The notes under the pieces: model-generated
The model's database searches: none
What the model was told of the DNA's origin: nothing
What the model saw: only the letters and a program-made list of their open reading frames with translations
Part shown: positions 22,822 through 34,639 of the stretch, piece after piece
Position numbering within the stretch: position 1 is the stretch's first letter
Layout of the letters: every line of letters starts with the position of its first letter
Source of the DNA: Antedon mediterranea
Taxonomy: Eukaryota; Echinodermata; Crinoidea; Comatulida; Antedonidae
Assembly: GCF_964355755.1 (NCBI RefSeq)
Contig: NC_092675.1
Coordinates: 15,887,312 to 15,947,311, forward strand
Length of the DNA stretch: 60,000 bases
Direction of reading: 5' to 3'
Translations under genes and position numbers: made by a program

Positions 22822-24355
22822 TTTAGACTTCTGAAGTTAATTCTGTAAAATGGAAAGTAAATATAGAAAGAAGGTACTTCAAAATGCCATTTAAATGATT
22901 GATACATAATATAAATGAGTTTCTTTGTCTTTGTGCCTTGTCTAAATTTACAAGTTTTGTATTTCTAGTGCATTCTGTCGTATTATTAATAAATATTTTG
23001 TTGGCACGATTGCAAGAAATAGTCACATATGGGAGAAGCTCGACATAAATCTGTTTCAACTGTGTCATCTGTAGCAGACTAATTCCTAACAAAGGTAAAG
23101 AATCAAGATAGAAATATTATCTTGAACTTAATAACCATTACAACTAATAGATTTTACTATAAATGTGCTGTCTGTGAGTATCGAGTCAAATCAAATCAAT
23201 CTCTATTCATTTCATAAAAAACACACATCACAAAACAAAAAGGAGTAAAACTAAATTAAAGAAGATGAAAGGGACCTCCAGGAAACCCCAAGGGGCTTGT
23301 GATAGATGCATACTGTACCTTTACAACTTATATTGTTTGTTAATGCACAGAAAAAAAATATAATACTTCTACACCAAAATGTCTGAAAGATATAAAAAAA
23401 TATTATTATTTTAATTTAACATACCACAATGGATGCTAAATATTAAAAACAAAGTAATAAAAAAAAACTTATTTTTTCATCCTTTAATTACAGTAGAACC
23501 TTTTGAGAACCTTATCAGAATAAACAATAGTTTTAAATGGAAATCTATTCATTCTTTATTTCGGATAGTACATCCATATAACAAAACATACAAAACAAAA
23601 CGAGAAACAATTTCACCAGGAAATTAACAATAGCATCTTCCATAATAACAACCTAACCGCTATCAAAAGAAACACTGTTGGGTCCTAAAGGTGTCAAGTC
23701 CACTTCTACTTAAACACATTTTCTTTCCATTTTATATACTGATTGTACACTATCACATTTTAGGTATTCATTCTGAACGTATGGGCATGAACTTTTAGGA
23801 GTTCATTACACTAGTACTAAGCCTCAGCATAATTGTGGTTATCCTCTCACCCTCATATTTTTCAACCAGGTACTTGTTTACAGCTGAGTGGACTGGAAGT
23901 TGTTCAGGAATTGAACACAGGTCTTTCTGTAAAATAGTTGAGTGTCTTAACTACTCAGTTTTGCAAGAAGTTAGATAGAAAGACAGAGTAAATAGTGTTT
24001 AAAATTTGTATTTCATACTCAGCTGGAATACTGTACATAGTAGAATGTTTCAATGTTAAATTTTACATAACTAATTTATTAGTGAAATTATTTATACTAA
24101 TAGTTACTTAAAATTTAAGAAATATTCTAAGCAAAGGATCAAAAGTAAGAATAATATCCTTTGTTTAGTTGGAAAACAGCTTTATTGTTTAAATTATAAA
24201 CAATGGAAAAATCAATATAATACAATAGGCTTTTGTTTCACATTATAAACTTGGTTTCACAAAGACAGAATTTGAATCGAAGGAAATGCTTAAATTTAAT
24301 ACTAGTATACCGTACATACAATGACAGTTTTTTATTTTTTTTTAAATTTTGTTTT
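22822..24355. other. Non-coding, upstream of the signal-peptide exon
   Basis: No gene is visible. It holds a probable LINE tail remnant (23185-23300) and is otherwise AT-rich. If the 5' exon at 44.25 kb is correct, all of 22.85-44.25 kb is first intron. Confidence 0.4.
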
Positions 24356-24359
24356 ACCA

Positions 24360-24600
24360 TATTTAATGAGGGTGATCCATCCAGCAATTACTGATCATTA
24401 GGGTCCCTCAGAGGTTCACAAGACAAACATATACACAAGATGCTCTACATAAACAAAGTCTTATTACAAGTCTTTGGGAGTGGTGTTGTAATTTTGTCCT
24501 AAGAAAAAATCCTGACATGTGACGGGACTTGAACCCAGGACCCTTGGAGTGGTAGTCAAGCATCATAACCACCAAGCCACAACTCCACTCCTAAATAATG
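24360..24600 (-). mobile_element. tRNA-derived SINE (minus strand)
   Basis: Read on the minus strand, the tRNA-like part is at 24522-24596: A box TGGCTTGGTGG, B box GGTTCAAGTCC, closing CCCGTC. A body continues leftward to about 24360. The body does not match the SINEs at 14.3 or 29.8 kb, so it is a different family. Confidence 0.6.
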
Positions 24601-24785
24601 ATGATAATTTAATTATGTCTAAATGACCAAATCTCCTGAAATAAAACATTTGGGGAGAAAGTTGATGGGTAAAATTATACACTACTTGGTTAAAAGAATA
24701 ATACTGGTGCTACAAAAGTACTATGGGGTTTATAGAAAAAAACCCATCATATATCTAGACATTTAAACAACGTTGCTTATTTTTT

Positions 24786-24828
24786 TACCTAGATGGTACG
24801 CTCGCTTCGCTCGCATACCATCTAGGTC
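24786..24828. repeat. Inverted repeat with cgctcgcttcgctcgc loop
   Basis: Arms acctagatggta and taccatctaggt are perfectly complementary, and the central cgctcgcttcgctcgc is itself repetitive. A related gctcgcttcgct occurs at 18211. This is probably a MITE end or a stable hairpin. Confidence 0.65.
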
Positions 24829-24959
24829 GTGCCCACAGATGGTTCTCGAATACATAATAATTTCAGCGTTAAAAAACTGGCGATTTCAAATGTACGTACC
24901 GCAGGACAATAATATTACATGTCGTGTACAGGAACGAATAAATAGACAGGGTTGAGGGA

Positions 24960-26700
24960 TGGGGAAGAGGATGGGTGCAAAGAGGAACAATGTTAAAATA
25001 TATTCTTTATCCATTTAGTAACGAAATATTAATTGCTTTCATGTTTTACAAATAATATACCACTAAACACAGTAAAACATTGCGATGTAATACTTTGTTG
25101 AAACTATCACCGTCCTAGTCGATTGAAATAGTACAGTACATGTAACGATACATCACTACGACGTGTATATGTTTATAATATAATGTAAAACAATTTGTGA
25201 AAACCACCTCTATTCGGGGAAAATCATAAATTCGATTTAATCGTCAATAAATATTAAATTATCTAACTCAACTTAATTAGTAGGCCTAATGGTTTTCAAT
25301 TGTTTCTTAGAGCCAATTCATACTTAAGTTGGTTCCTACCCTACCCACCAAAGTTGTTCTGCGTTTAGGGCATGTGATGTACCGTAGGCCTATTCTCTAC
25401 TGGTTTTACAACGCTACTCATGCCAGTGAGGGAAAGGTGATGATGTGGGTGGTTTAACTGCAATAATAAAGATTTGTACATAATATACGGCGGCGAGTGA
25501 AAACGCTAGCTCATTATCCGTTTAAAAAAAAATTATATCCAACCTCTGCAGCACAGATTGAAAACAAAAATGGATCGAATTTCGAGTATACAGTACTGTA
25601 CTTGCCTTTACGACGCCTGAGGGAATAGACACTTGTGAAACAGAGATTGGAATGTTCCATTCATCGCAAATCAATACATTTGTATAATCGTATATTAAAT
25701 CTATCAAAATAGTATTTTTTAAGAAAATCGGCCTGTCTTCAACATTATGATGCTGTACTCTAGCTGTTCAACCAGTTTTCAGCTATTAAAAACAATTATC
25801 GTAGGAGGAGATAGGAAAATGCGAAGCCTCCTCGTATTTTTGTGGCGGGTATTTTTTCAAGATGGACATCCATTAGACAGTGTATACCACGATCGGAAAA
25901 CACCCCTATTTGGGGCAAATCGTTGAACCTAAATTCGTTTTAATCGTCAATAACTAATTACCTAACTCAATTTAATTAGTAAACAGGGTTACATCAGATG
26001 GTTAAAATCAGTACCGAAAGTATGAACCAACTTTATATACCATCGAGTAGAAATTCTAGAAATAAACCGAGATTTACCGAATTTTGCCCTTACGTAAATT
26101 TATATATAGATACTGTATTAAAATTGTAATATAAATAAAAATTTCACTATATATTTAAATTGTATGATCATTTCATCACAATATCTAGTTGAGGTAATTG
26201 GGCTTGAATGACAGGAAATAGCTTCGATTGCAGTCAAAGGTACTGCAGTAACTGCAGTAGAATTAAAAGAAAAAGTTTCAGTGCCATCTGAATGCAGTTG
26301 TAATCATTCATGGTGCATGTCAACCCTTTAGATAAATATTATATCTGGATAGACGATCTATAAAATGTTTATTCAAAATGAGCACAAAGCACAATGAAAC
26401 TTTACAACATATCTTTCAAAGAAAACATTGGATTTTAAATACAAACACAGTGTAAATAAAGTTAAACATTTAGGGACTTCCCCTTGCTTTACTATAATAC
26501 CTACTCAAGTTTCTTTTTCATCTCAATGTAATTATAGGACTGTATTTGCTCCATTAAATGAATGAAGGATATTTTTATATATGGAAGAAGAATGCAATTT
26601 ACTACAAATACTATTGTAAAGATTATAATCAATGCCAATTCTATTGGTGGGTCACAATAAAGAGAAGTAAAAATGTGAAAAACATAATAGCTACTGTATA
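24960..26700. other. Non-coding; one diverged duplicated segment
   Basis: About 90 bp at 25198-25285 recur in diverged form at 25897-25985 (shared features: a gggg(a/c)aaatc motif, cgtcaataa, then a ctaactcaa-ttaattagta stretch). I see no gene. Confidence 0.5.
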
Positions 26701-26714
26701 ATCTTATTAGTGTA

Positions 26715-26850
26715 CCTCTAGTCTAGGTTCCAGACCGTAATTATTAATGATAAATAGTTTGGCACATATGGCGTATAATACCAAAATCGAAACATACAAA
26801 AAGACAATTATTACAAAAACAATAACTACAGACTTTGGGCAAGTCTATAC
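26715..26850 (-). repeat. Dispersed repeat, partner of 45945-46125
   Basis: The reverse complement (gacttgcccaaagtctgta ... acgccatatgtgccaaa ... gtctggaacctagac) matches 45945-46125 in the same order, with divergence. It looks like a short MITE pair in opposite orientations. Confidence 0.55.
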
Positions 26851-27050
26851 AGTACCTCTAACCATAAAGTGTTTTAGGGAGGACTTTAATTAACTGAGAA
26901 AAATTAAATTGCTAGCAAATAATCGTAAATATGGTAAATGGGCCAAATAGAAATGCGCCGCATGCTAAAAGAGTCAAACGTAATGGTAAAAGAGCCGAAT
27001 AGAATTAAAGTTGCACGTGCATGTCACGTGACGGGACATATGTACTAATT

Positions 27051-27557
27051 ATTAAGTGGCGGCCGCCAGATAATTAAGTGGCGGCCGCCAGATAATTAAG
27101 TGGCGGCCGCCAGATAATTAAGTGGCGGCCGCCAGATAATTAAGTGGCGGCCGCCAGATAATTAAGTGGCGGCCGCCAGATAATTAAGTGGCGGCCGCCA
27201 GATAATTAAGTGGCGGCCGCCAGATAATTAAGTGGCGGCCGCCAGATAATTAAGTGGCGGCCGCCAGATAATTAAGTGGCGGCCGCCAGATAATTAAGTG
27301 GCGGCCGCCAGATAATTAAGTGGCGGCCGCCAGATAATTAAGTGGCGGCCGCCAGATAATTAAGTGGCGGCCGCCAGATAATTAAGTGGCGGCCGCCAGA
27401 TAATTAAGTGGCGGCCGCCAGATAATTAAGTGGCGGCCGCCAGATAATTAAGTGGCGGCCGCCAGATAATTAAGTGGCGGCCGCCAGATAATTAAGTGGC
27501 GGCCGCCAGATAATTAAGTGGCGGCCGCCAGATAATTAAGTGGCGGCCGCCAGATAA
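27051..27557. repeat. 22-bp array, 23 copies, NotI palindrome in each
   Basis: The palindrome TGGCGGCCGCCA recurs every 22 bp from 27057 to 27552, separated by gataattaag. Copies look identical. Each contains GCGGCCGC and two CpGs, giving about 46 CpGs in 500 bp of otherwise AT-rich DNA. Confidence 0.97.
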
Positions 27558-27603
27558 CAGCTTTTAAAATATAGTTATCTTGTGGCCCGAACGGGCTTCC
27601 GTA

Positions 27604-27968
27604 GGGTGTAATAAACAGGGTGTTCCCTAAATAGGAGTGTCTCTTGAATAGGGTGTAATAAACAGGGTGTTCCATAAATAGGAGTGTCCCTTGAATAGGG
27701 TGTAATAAACAGGGTGTTCCCTAAATAGGAGTGTCCCTTGAATAGGGTGTAATAAACAGGGTGTTCCCTAAATAGGAGTGTCCCTTGAATAGGGTGTAAT
27801 AAACAGGGTGTTCCCTAAATAGAAGTGTCCCTTGAATAGGGTGTAATAAACAGGGTGTTCCCTAAATAGGAGTGTCCCTTGAATAGGGTGTAATAAACAG
27901 GGTGTTCCCTAAATAGGAGTGTCCCTTGAAAAGGGTGTAATAAACAGGGTGTTCCCTAAATAGGAGTT
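27604..27968. repeat. 47-bp minisatellite, 8 copies
   Basis: The motif gggtgtaataaacaggg recurs at 47-bp spacing (27604, 27651, 27698 ... 27933). Units end with gtgtcccttgaata and differ at a few bases. It starts about 45 bp after the NotI-palindrome array. Confidence 0.93.
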
Positions 27969-28411
27969 GTCTACTAAATTACCTTATTGTTTACACTGTG
28001 TGTTTAAATCTAAGTTTAGAAACTAAAATTTCATTAACTGGTAGACAATGTACAAATGGTGGGGGATTATTTCTTTTCCTACTACCGTACCTTAAAATAA
28101 ACATTAAAAAAACCCCTTACCTTTGAGTAGTGCAATGGTCCTTTATGAATTATTCAACCATAGTTTATAGATATACAGTAATACTATACAGTACATTTTA
28201 AAATTTGTTTCCTTATATAATCACAATTACTTCTTAAGTGTACTCATATTCTTTTCTGGTAATTTTCAATGCTGTTTTAGGATATTACAGTATACTGTAG
28301 TGTTAGTTTTTCCTCTTAAACAGGATACAAACTGATAGTATAGTTTTGTCAGTTTGCTTGGTAGTCTAATAAATCACCATAATATGAGTGGCATGGATTG
28401 TAACTCCCTGG

Positions 28412-28515
28412 TTTTATAAACACAAATTCAATTCAATTCAACTATATAATCATAGAGGCCCAGATCAACACATGGTTGTTCTTCTCTGGGACAATGCACA
28501 TACAAAAAACAAAAA
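28412..28515. repeat. Possible LINE 3'-end remnant
   Basis: The sequence begins with an (aattc)n-like run and continues aggcccagatcaacacatgg, as at the 3' ends of some CR1/L2-type LINEs. There is no coding part. Confidence 0.3.
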
Positions 28516-28779
28516 CATTTCAACACTGTTTTAATACTACAGTATCATGTGGTATTGTACCACAATACAATATTCAAAAGTTTTAATGAAGTTTACAATT
28601 ACGTTTAAATGATTGTTAGTAGTAGACAAGTGAATGTCAACACCATCGTACAGTATATTTATCTATGACAAAAATGTATTATTTCAAAAAATAATTGTGA
28701 ACTCAACTAATTTAAGTTAAATAAATTATCTTTAAATACTTCGAAAACTAATTATATTTTGTTCAACAAACGCAAATCT

Positions 28780-29605
28780 TACACGTCACTGAAACCAAAT
28801 TCTTAGGCATTACCATAGATTCTAACTTAAACTGCCTACCTCATATCAATCATGTATCTAATATAATTTTTCGAAATTTAGGAATGATGAATAAACTAAA
28901 ATATTATTTACCACCTCAAATTCTTTTAATCCTTTATAGCACTTTAATTTTAAACCATATCTTTCTTATAGTATTATCGCATGGGAAGGCCACCTGTTTA
29001 GACCTCAGAAACACGCATTGCGTAACTTCGCAGGTTTTTATTTCAATCCCATACCGAAAATTGTTCTCATAATTTTCGTATTCTCAATATTTATGATTTG
29101 AATAAAGTCGAAATAGCCTCCTACAGATTACACATTGTCTTCTCATTTAGATAATTTATTCATTTCTACTTCTTCTGTTCACAATTACTCAACTAGATTC
29201 TTATTCAATATCACCCTGCAATTCCCATCTTAGAAAGACTACATTCCATTTTTTATGCTGGCCCCAAATTATGGCAATTTCTTTCCACTTTAAATTTACA
29301 TAAAGCATTGGTAAATAGTTTTAAGCGTGCGTCTAAACTGTATCTGATCTAGATATATGGTGCGTAAATACCACCCTGCTTATTTATACATTATACATGT
29401 AATATACATAAAATATTGAATTATTTTTTTGTATAACTACCTTATTTATTTATATACTTATTTCTTTATTTACTGATATTGAATTGTAAATATTTATTAT
29501 TTGTGCTCTGCTTTAAATCTTAAAATATGCATCCTCTATGTACTTGATTGTAGTAGTGGTACAGTAGTACGTGAAAAATGAATTAAATTGAATAATTTAA
29601 AATGT
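28780..29605 (+). mobile_element. LINE fragment with RT C-terminal region, decayed
   Basis: On the plus strand K-F-L-G-I-T-I-D-S-N-L-N, then L-G-M-M-N-K-L-K-Y-Y-L-P and Y-S-T-L-I-L-N-H match the C-terminal part of a reverse transcriptase of the L2/CR1/jockey group. Near 29240-29350 Y-A-G-P-K-L-W appears in another frame. The 3' end is at about 29600 with a short-repeat tail (gaattaaattgaa). Frameshifts and stops make it inactive. Confidence 0.7.
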
Positions 29606-29835
29606 ATTGACTGGGTTTTCTTTTGGGTTAGTGCTATAGTAATATGGATAAAATACAATAAAGTTAACTACCCCAAAAGCCGAAACTTCAAAACCATAAC
29701 TAGAATTTTCTTAACATTCCAAAAATGTGTACTGTTGTTGATGAGATGAATTAAAGAGATTGATTTTGTAATTAATTTTTACATGGTTACAATTACATTT
29801 TATTTTTTATTTTTTTATTTATTTTTTATTTTTTT

Positions 29836-30187
29836 ATTTATTCGACTTCTCACTAACTCAGTTAGTGAAGGATCTGGACCAACAGGTGGTAAACACCTCT
29901 AAAACGGTCCAGTCCCAATTTGCACAGTGGATGTGTGTGACAGTGGCTGTGTTTTGTGTGGACTAGTACACCGGGGTAACCCCCTACTCGTCTCGAAAGA
30001 TGTACTAGGTTCTTTAAAGTGCGCATGAGCTATGTGTACACTGGACCTACGGTTTATAGTCCTTATCCGAGAAGACTCGTTCTACCACCAGAACCATGGA
30101 GCGAGTGAGTCTCGAACCCTTGCCGATGTTATGGCTACGTAATTACGGTTCCACTGTCTTAACCGCTCGGCCGGCCACTCACTCACT
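29836..30187 (-). mobile_element. tRNA-derived SINE, copy 1 (Meta-like body)
   Basis: Read on the minus strand, it begins with a Leu/Ser-type tRNA-like part (TGGCCGAGCGGTTAAGACAG, B box GGGTTCGAGACTC). A body follows with ggacctacggtttatagtcc on the plus strand, and it ends in an A/T-rich tail at the left. The central segment recalls the Meta-domain SINEs of invertebrates; that match is from memory. Other copies are at 40045-40350 and 49992-50329. Confidence 0.8.
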
Positions 30188-30836
30188 TGAATACATCATT
30201 CAGATTAAAATTTCTTTCATACAATAATTTTGTAATAAGAGAGTGTGCATATTCATTTAATTGAATTATTTTAAATTAAATAGCATGTAGAAGAAATACA
30301 AAACTTACTGAACTACAATGCCACATTCTAATCCTGTGTGGTTGTTTGTAGTCCATTGCATCATAAACCACTCCCACAATAAGTGGTAAGCACACTGAAC
30401 CAGGAAGTACAGTAAACTGTGTAATACTTGTAGTACAGTATACAAGATACAGTTTTATAATATCATGTTTTAAGCTATGTATTAAGGGAAAGAAATTCGG
30501 TGCCATTCAATTCTTTAAATTTCATTAATTAACAACGCGGTGCTACAGTATATTCTGAAGTGAAATTGAACAATGTAACTGTATACATGGAGATGTACTG
30601 TACATCACTACTTAAAACCATGGAGTTTACTCACAAAAAAACACACAAATCAAACTGAAATCATTGAATTAAGGAACCAAATAAGAATAATTAAAATGAT
30701 GATGGAATAAACTGAAATACTGTATACTGTACAGCCAGTAGAAAAACAAAAAATACTGACGCACAAACCAGAAATGTGTAAGTCATTGTGACCTAAAACA
30801 AGTACCAAAAACCCCAATTAAGGAAACGCATTCTTA

Positions 30837-31207
30837 GGGCCTGTTTATATTGCAAAATAAAAAAAGAATGTTTTTTTTTTTTGGAAACCGATTTCGGCAG
30901 TTGTTTATAAATAAATATCGCGTTGCATCTCAATTTTTACTTAAATAAAACCGATTCTGTCCGTGTGCGTTCGTTATAAATGACGTCATTATATACCAGA
31001 ATGCAGTTTGCGGAAGCGCGATTGGATCGAGGTCATGTTTACTTCTTTTCGAATTAATTGGGGTTTTTGAAACAGTTTTTAAGATCGGTTCTTTTTGTGG
31101 TTTTTTGTAGAGACCCAATTCTGCTGGCAAGAAAAAACCGTTCTTGAAAAGAACGGTTTTCAAACATGGATTCATAACAGTATTTTCTGTTCAATAGAAA
31201 CAGGCCC
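30837..31207. mobile_element. MITE, PIF/Harbinger-like (371 bp)
   Basis: The ends are GGGCCTGTTTATATTG on the left and the complement with one mismatch (CAATAGAAACAGGCCC) on the right. Both ends abut TTA, a 3-bp target duplication as in PIF/Harbinger elements. There is no transposase. Confidence 0.65.
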
Positions 31208-33150
31208 TTAAGGACCCAACAAAGTCTCCCTTTTATAGTACTGTACTGTCAAAACACATGATTTTTTATATTTCTTTTGCGTGTTCCCCAAGTAATAGGG
31301 TGTAACCTGAACATATTATAAAGTTAGTGTCTACAGTACTGCAGACTCAAAGTGTTATAAGGACCTCCAGTACATTTAAACCTATGACCACCATTTTGTT
31401 TGTAGGTTATTGATAAAATAAATTTAGTATACAATAAATGTGTGTTTACAATAAATGCAGATTGATGAAAAGGAATAAATTCAGTATAATTTCTGTTGAA
31501 GGAAAATCTAGGCATTCATGCATTTATTAGTTTTTACTTCCTTATACTAGTTTATTTGTATTAAAAAGGAATATTTAAGTTCCTATTTCTGGGTCTCTTT
31601 CTAATTCAAATGGATTTAATACAGAAGAATTAAATGTATTTAATCATAATCCAAAGGAAAATTCCTAATAAATGACAATGATGTGGGTATCAGTGGCTGG
31701 AGATAAAAATAAAATAAGTAGAAAGCTAAATAAAATGGTAAAAATAATTAGAAAATTTGATAAATAGTCTAGTGAGGCAATATTGTGGTCATTTGGTGTT
31801 CATACAGTATTCTCATCCTCTGAATGAGGATTTAATGTTGCATTATCATGTGATCATATTGAAATTCTGCACTTTTGACCAATAGTTTCACGATGGCAAT
31901 CACATAAATTATGTTAAATTCTGACATACAATAGGCTAGCACAATGGAAATCTTTGGGAAAGATCTCCGCCTTGGATACCTTCCTCATCTATATCAGATG
32001 TACTGCGAAACGTAGATTTTATAACATTAGTTGACTATTACGATATTGTTCACATTTCTCTCTTTGGAAGATATCATGGAGGGTTTTAAAACGAAATGTT
32101 GGGTTTCATTGGTATATTTTTAAGCATCGGCGGTAAAGTTAGTTTCAACTAAGTTGGTCGTTGGTGGCAACAGCCATTTTAGTTATTTTTCTATTTTCGG
32201 ACCGCGCATGGGAAGGTACAGTAGTTAGCAATATACTGCAAATTAATAAAGATCAAATTAAATATATTCATAAAGCATCAGAGTATATTGTGGGGAATAG
32301 TATATAAAAAATAGAACTGATGCTATTGATAATACCTTTTGTTTAAAATCGAGTGTTAGGACCATGATGATACTCTGCCTTTGTTGCAAGCCGTTTAAAA
32401 CATCTTCCTTCTTAGACCAATAAAACATAACTTAGAATAATACTGTAGTAAGAGCCAACCATCTAATAAACGCCCATCCACATTTATACACACAATATTG
32501 TAATATTTATAATATATATAGAACCATAATCTACCCTCTAGTAACCTAAATTTACATTAGCAACTACACATAGTAGTCCTTCTTGTTTTTCAAAATCAGA
32601 CTAAGTTTCATAAATAGGTCCTGTATTATTTGACGTCATTTCTACTAATGAATAACTAATGAATGAGAAAGAATGTTACATTACAACTGATATGTAAACA
32701 TTTTGTGTCTACCTATCTGATAATTTAATTTTCAGTGAACAGTAGGTGTATTTGTATTTTTTTGGAAGCTACACTTTTGAAACACAGGCACACATCTTCG
32801 ATGAATGCATCCAGAGTAATTTAATAAAAGTACAGGAAAAGTGATTTATTATAGTAGTACATACTGTACTCAGTATACACACATTTTTTTTATTTTTTTA
32901 TTAAGGTATTATAATTAAATGATAAATAATAATAAATTTGATTGAATGAACAAGTTGTTATCTATAATCTAAATATAAGTTTTGAAAACATGACGTTAAA
33001 ATGTAATTTAATTTCCTTTGGGTTTTTATTGATAAAGCTTTAAATGAAAATCAATTGTTTTTTTATTGGCATTAAGTTCATGTACAGAGAACAAGATTAC
33101 TGCAGTACTGTAATTAGATTGTTATCTATGCAATGACATTGGAGAGAGAG
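31208..33150. other. Non-coding; one pLTR-like remnant
   Basis: At 31670-31790 a segment (aatgacaatgatgtgggtatc ... agctaaataaaatgg) matches the Penelope-like terminal region at 47300-47400, decayed. No gene is seen in the rest. Confidence 0.5.
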
Positions 33151-33295
33151 ACCTTACCAGTGACAGCGTTTTGTTTAATGCTTTTGTCTTTCCTCGGCTT
33201 CGTGTCTTGTATTTCATATATATATTTCTATGTTTTTTTTGTAATTATTATTTTATGTTTATTGCCGAAATGAATAAAATAAAAATAAAATAACA
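33150..33295 (+). repeat. LINE 3' tail
   Basis: The sequence cttttgtctttcctcggctt, then tttattgccgaaatgaataa and an (aaaat)n tail, is characteristic of a LINE 3' end. No coding part is present. Confidence 0.45.
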
Positions 33296-33583
33296 TTGGT
33301 TGTGAAAGAATATTAATGGAAAATACAACTATTTATTAAGTACAAAATAAATTTGTTTTTAGGCTTTTAGAGATTGTAAAGCAAGACGATATAATTATAT
33401 GTGGCTATACAATAGATGGCATCATCTGAAATTAGTTATTGTGGCATTGTGATGAATGGTGGTACAAAAATGTATGAACATTTTAAAATAAATAGTTTTT
33501 TTATTGCCATTGAGTTTATAGTGATTTATTAACAAGCAAGTTTTAAATCAGTAATGATATGGTTATCTCTAATCAATAAGCAA

Positions 33584-33855
33584 GTGACTGCAGTGCAGTA
33601 GTAATAATAAGTTATCTGAGCACTGCAAGTGACTGCAGTGCAGTAGTAATAATAAGTTATCTGAGCACTGCAAGTGACTGCAGTGTAGTAGTAATAATAA
33701 GTTATCTGAGCACTGCAAGTGACTGCAGTGTAGTAGTAATAATAAGTTATCTGAGCACTGCAAGTGACTGCAGTGTAGTAGTAATAATAAGTTATCTGAG
33801 CACTGCAAGTGACTGCAGTGTAGTAGTAATAATAAGTTATCTGAGCACTGTAAAC
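33584..33855. repeat. 45-bp minisatellite, 6 copies
   Basis: The unit starts gtgactgcagtg and contains agtaataataagttatctg. It recurs at 45-bp spacing from 33584 to 33809, with one C/T variant (gtgcag/gtgtag). The long ORFs here are due to the unit length being a multiple of 3. Confidence 0.93.
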
Positions 33856-33887
33856 AGTAATGTAGAACATCTTTGGAACTCAACAAA

Positions 33888-34022
33888 GTGTCCCCTATAG
33901 AGGTAGGTGTCCCCTATAGAGGTAGGTGTCCCCTATAGAGGTAGGTGTCCCCTATAGAGGTAGGTGTCTCCTATAGAGGTAGGTGTCCCCTATAGAGGTA
34001 GGTGTCCCCTGAATAGGGGTTG
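33888..34022. repeat. 19-bp minisatellite, 7 copies
   Basis: The unit gtgtcccctatagaggtag recurs every 19 bp from 33888. The last copy changes to cctgaataggggttg, which recalls the 47-bp unit at 27.6-27.97 kb (gtgtcccttgaatagggtg). Confidence 0.92.
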
Positions 34023-34598
34023 CCTATCATTTATTTCATGGGACTTGGCGTAGTGAACTTTCAGATATAAACAGAAGGATTTTATGAGAATTCTATGCAA
34101 ATCACACTACCATACATTCGCGCTAAAATGTAAATTGTTATCCAGTGCTGTTCAGTTTTTGTTAACTGCTAACTACAGTAGATTGGAGGATGATCTGGTT
34201 TACTGGTTCCTGCAGAATGCTCCAGGCGCCTTAGAACACTTTAACCGGTTATTGCTGTGCAAACTTTAGCTGCAAGTGCAACGCAAAATAACGATAATGT
34301 GCTGCTGACCTTGAGTAACCTACCCTGTACTATAGCAACGTCTGACTGTCTGGAGCACATTGCATTTTGGGTATTGTTAACATTGATTGAACAGTTTTTG
34401 AGAGCACAAATTTAGTAAAAATGCAGTAAAAAATATTTCATAATCTATTTTGAAAACAAATAGTTTATTCGGCACTATACAGCAGAAACCGCACCTACTG
34501 CACAGTAACATATTTTCCAAAGAGATTTCTGTTATTTTAATCATGGTCACGACAAATTTATAATTAATATTAACTCCAATGAAATGATGGTTTTTAAA

Positions 34599-34639
34599 AA
34601 ATTCTTGCAATAAGATACAGTATCTTATTGCAAGAATTT
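34599..34639. repeat. Perfect 20-bp-arm palindrome
   Basis: Arms aaattcttgcaataagatac and its exact complement are separated by one base. No ORF or repeat end is recognisable next to it. Confidence 0.8.

Noticed and set aside
27051-27968. CRISPR-like array of regular repeats
   Set aside because: Direct abutting repeats without variable spacers, in an intron-rich animal genome; these are minisatellites.
33529-33886. ORFs of 105-113 codons
   Set aside because: They arise from the 45-bp minisatellite in the same way.
34084-34269. 61-codon plus-strand ORF
   Set aside because: No domain, signal or neighbour supports it; length is within chance expectation.
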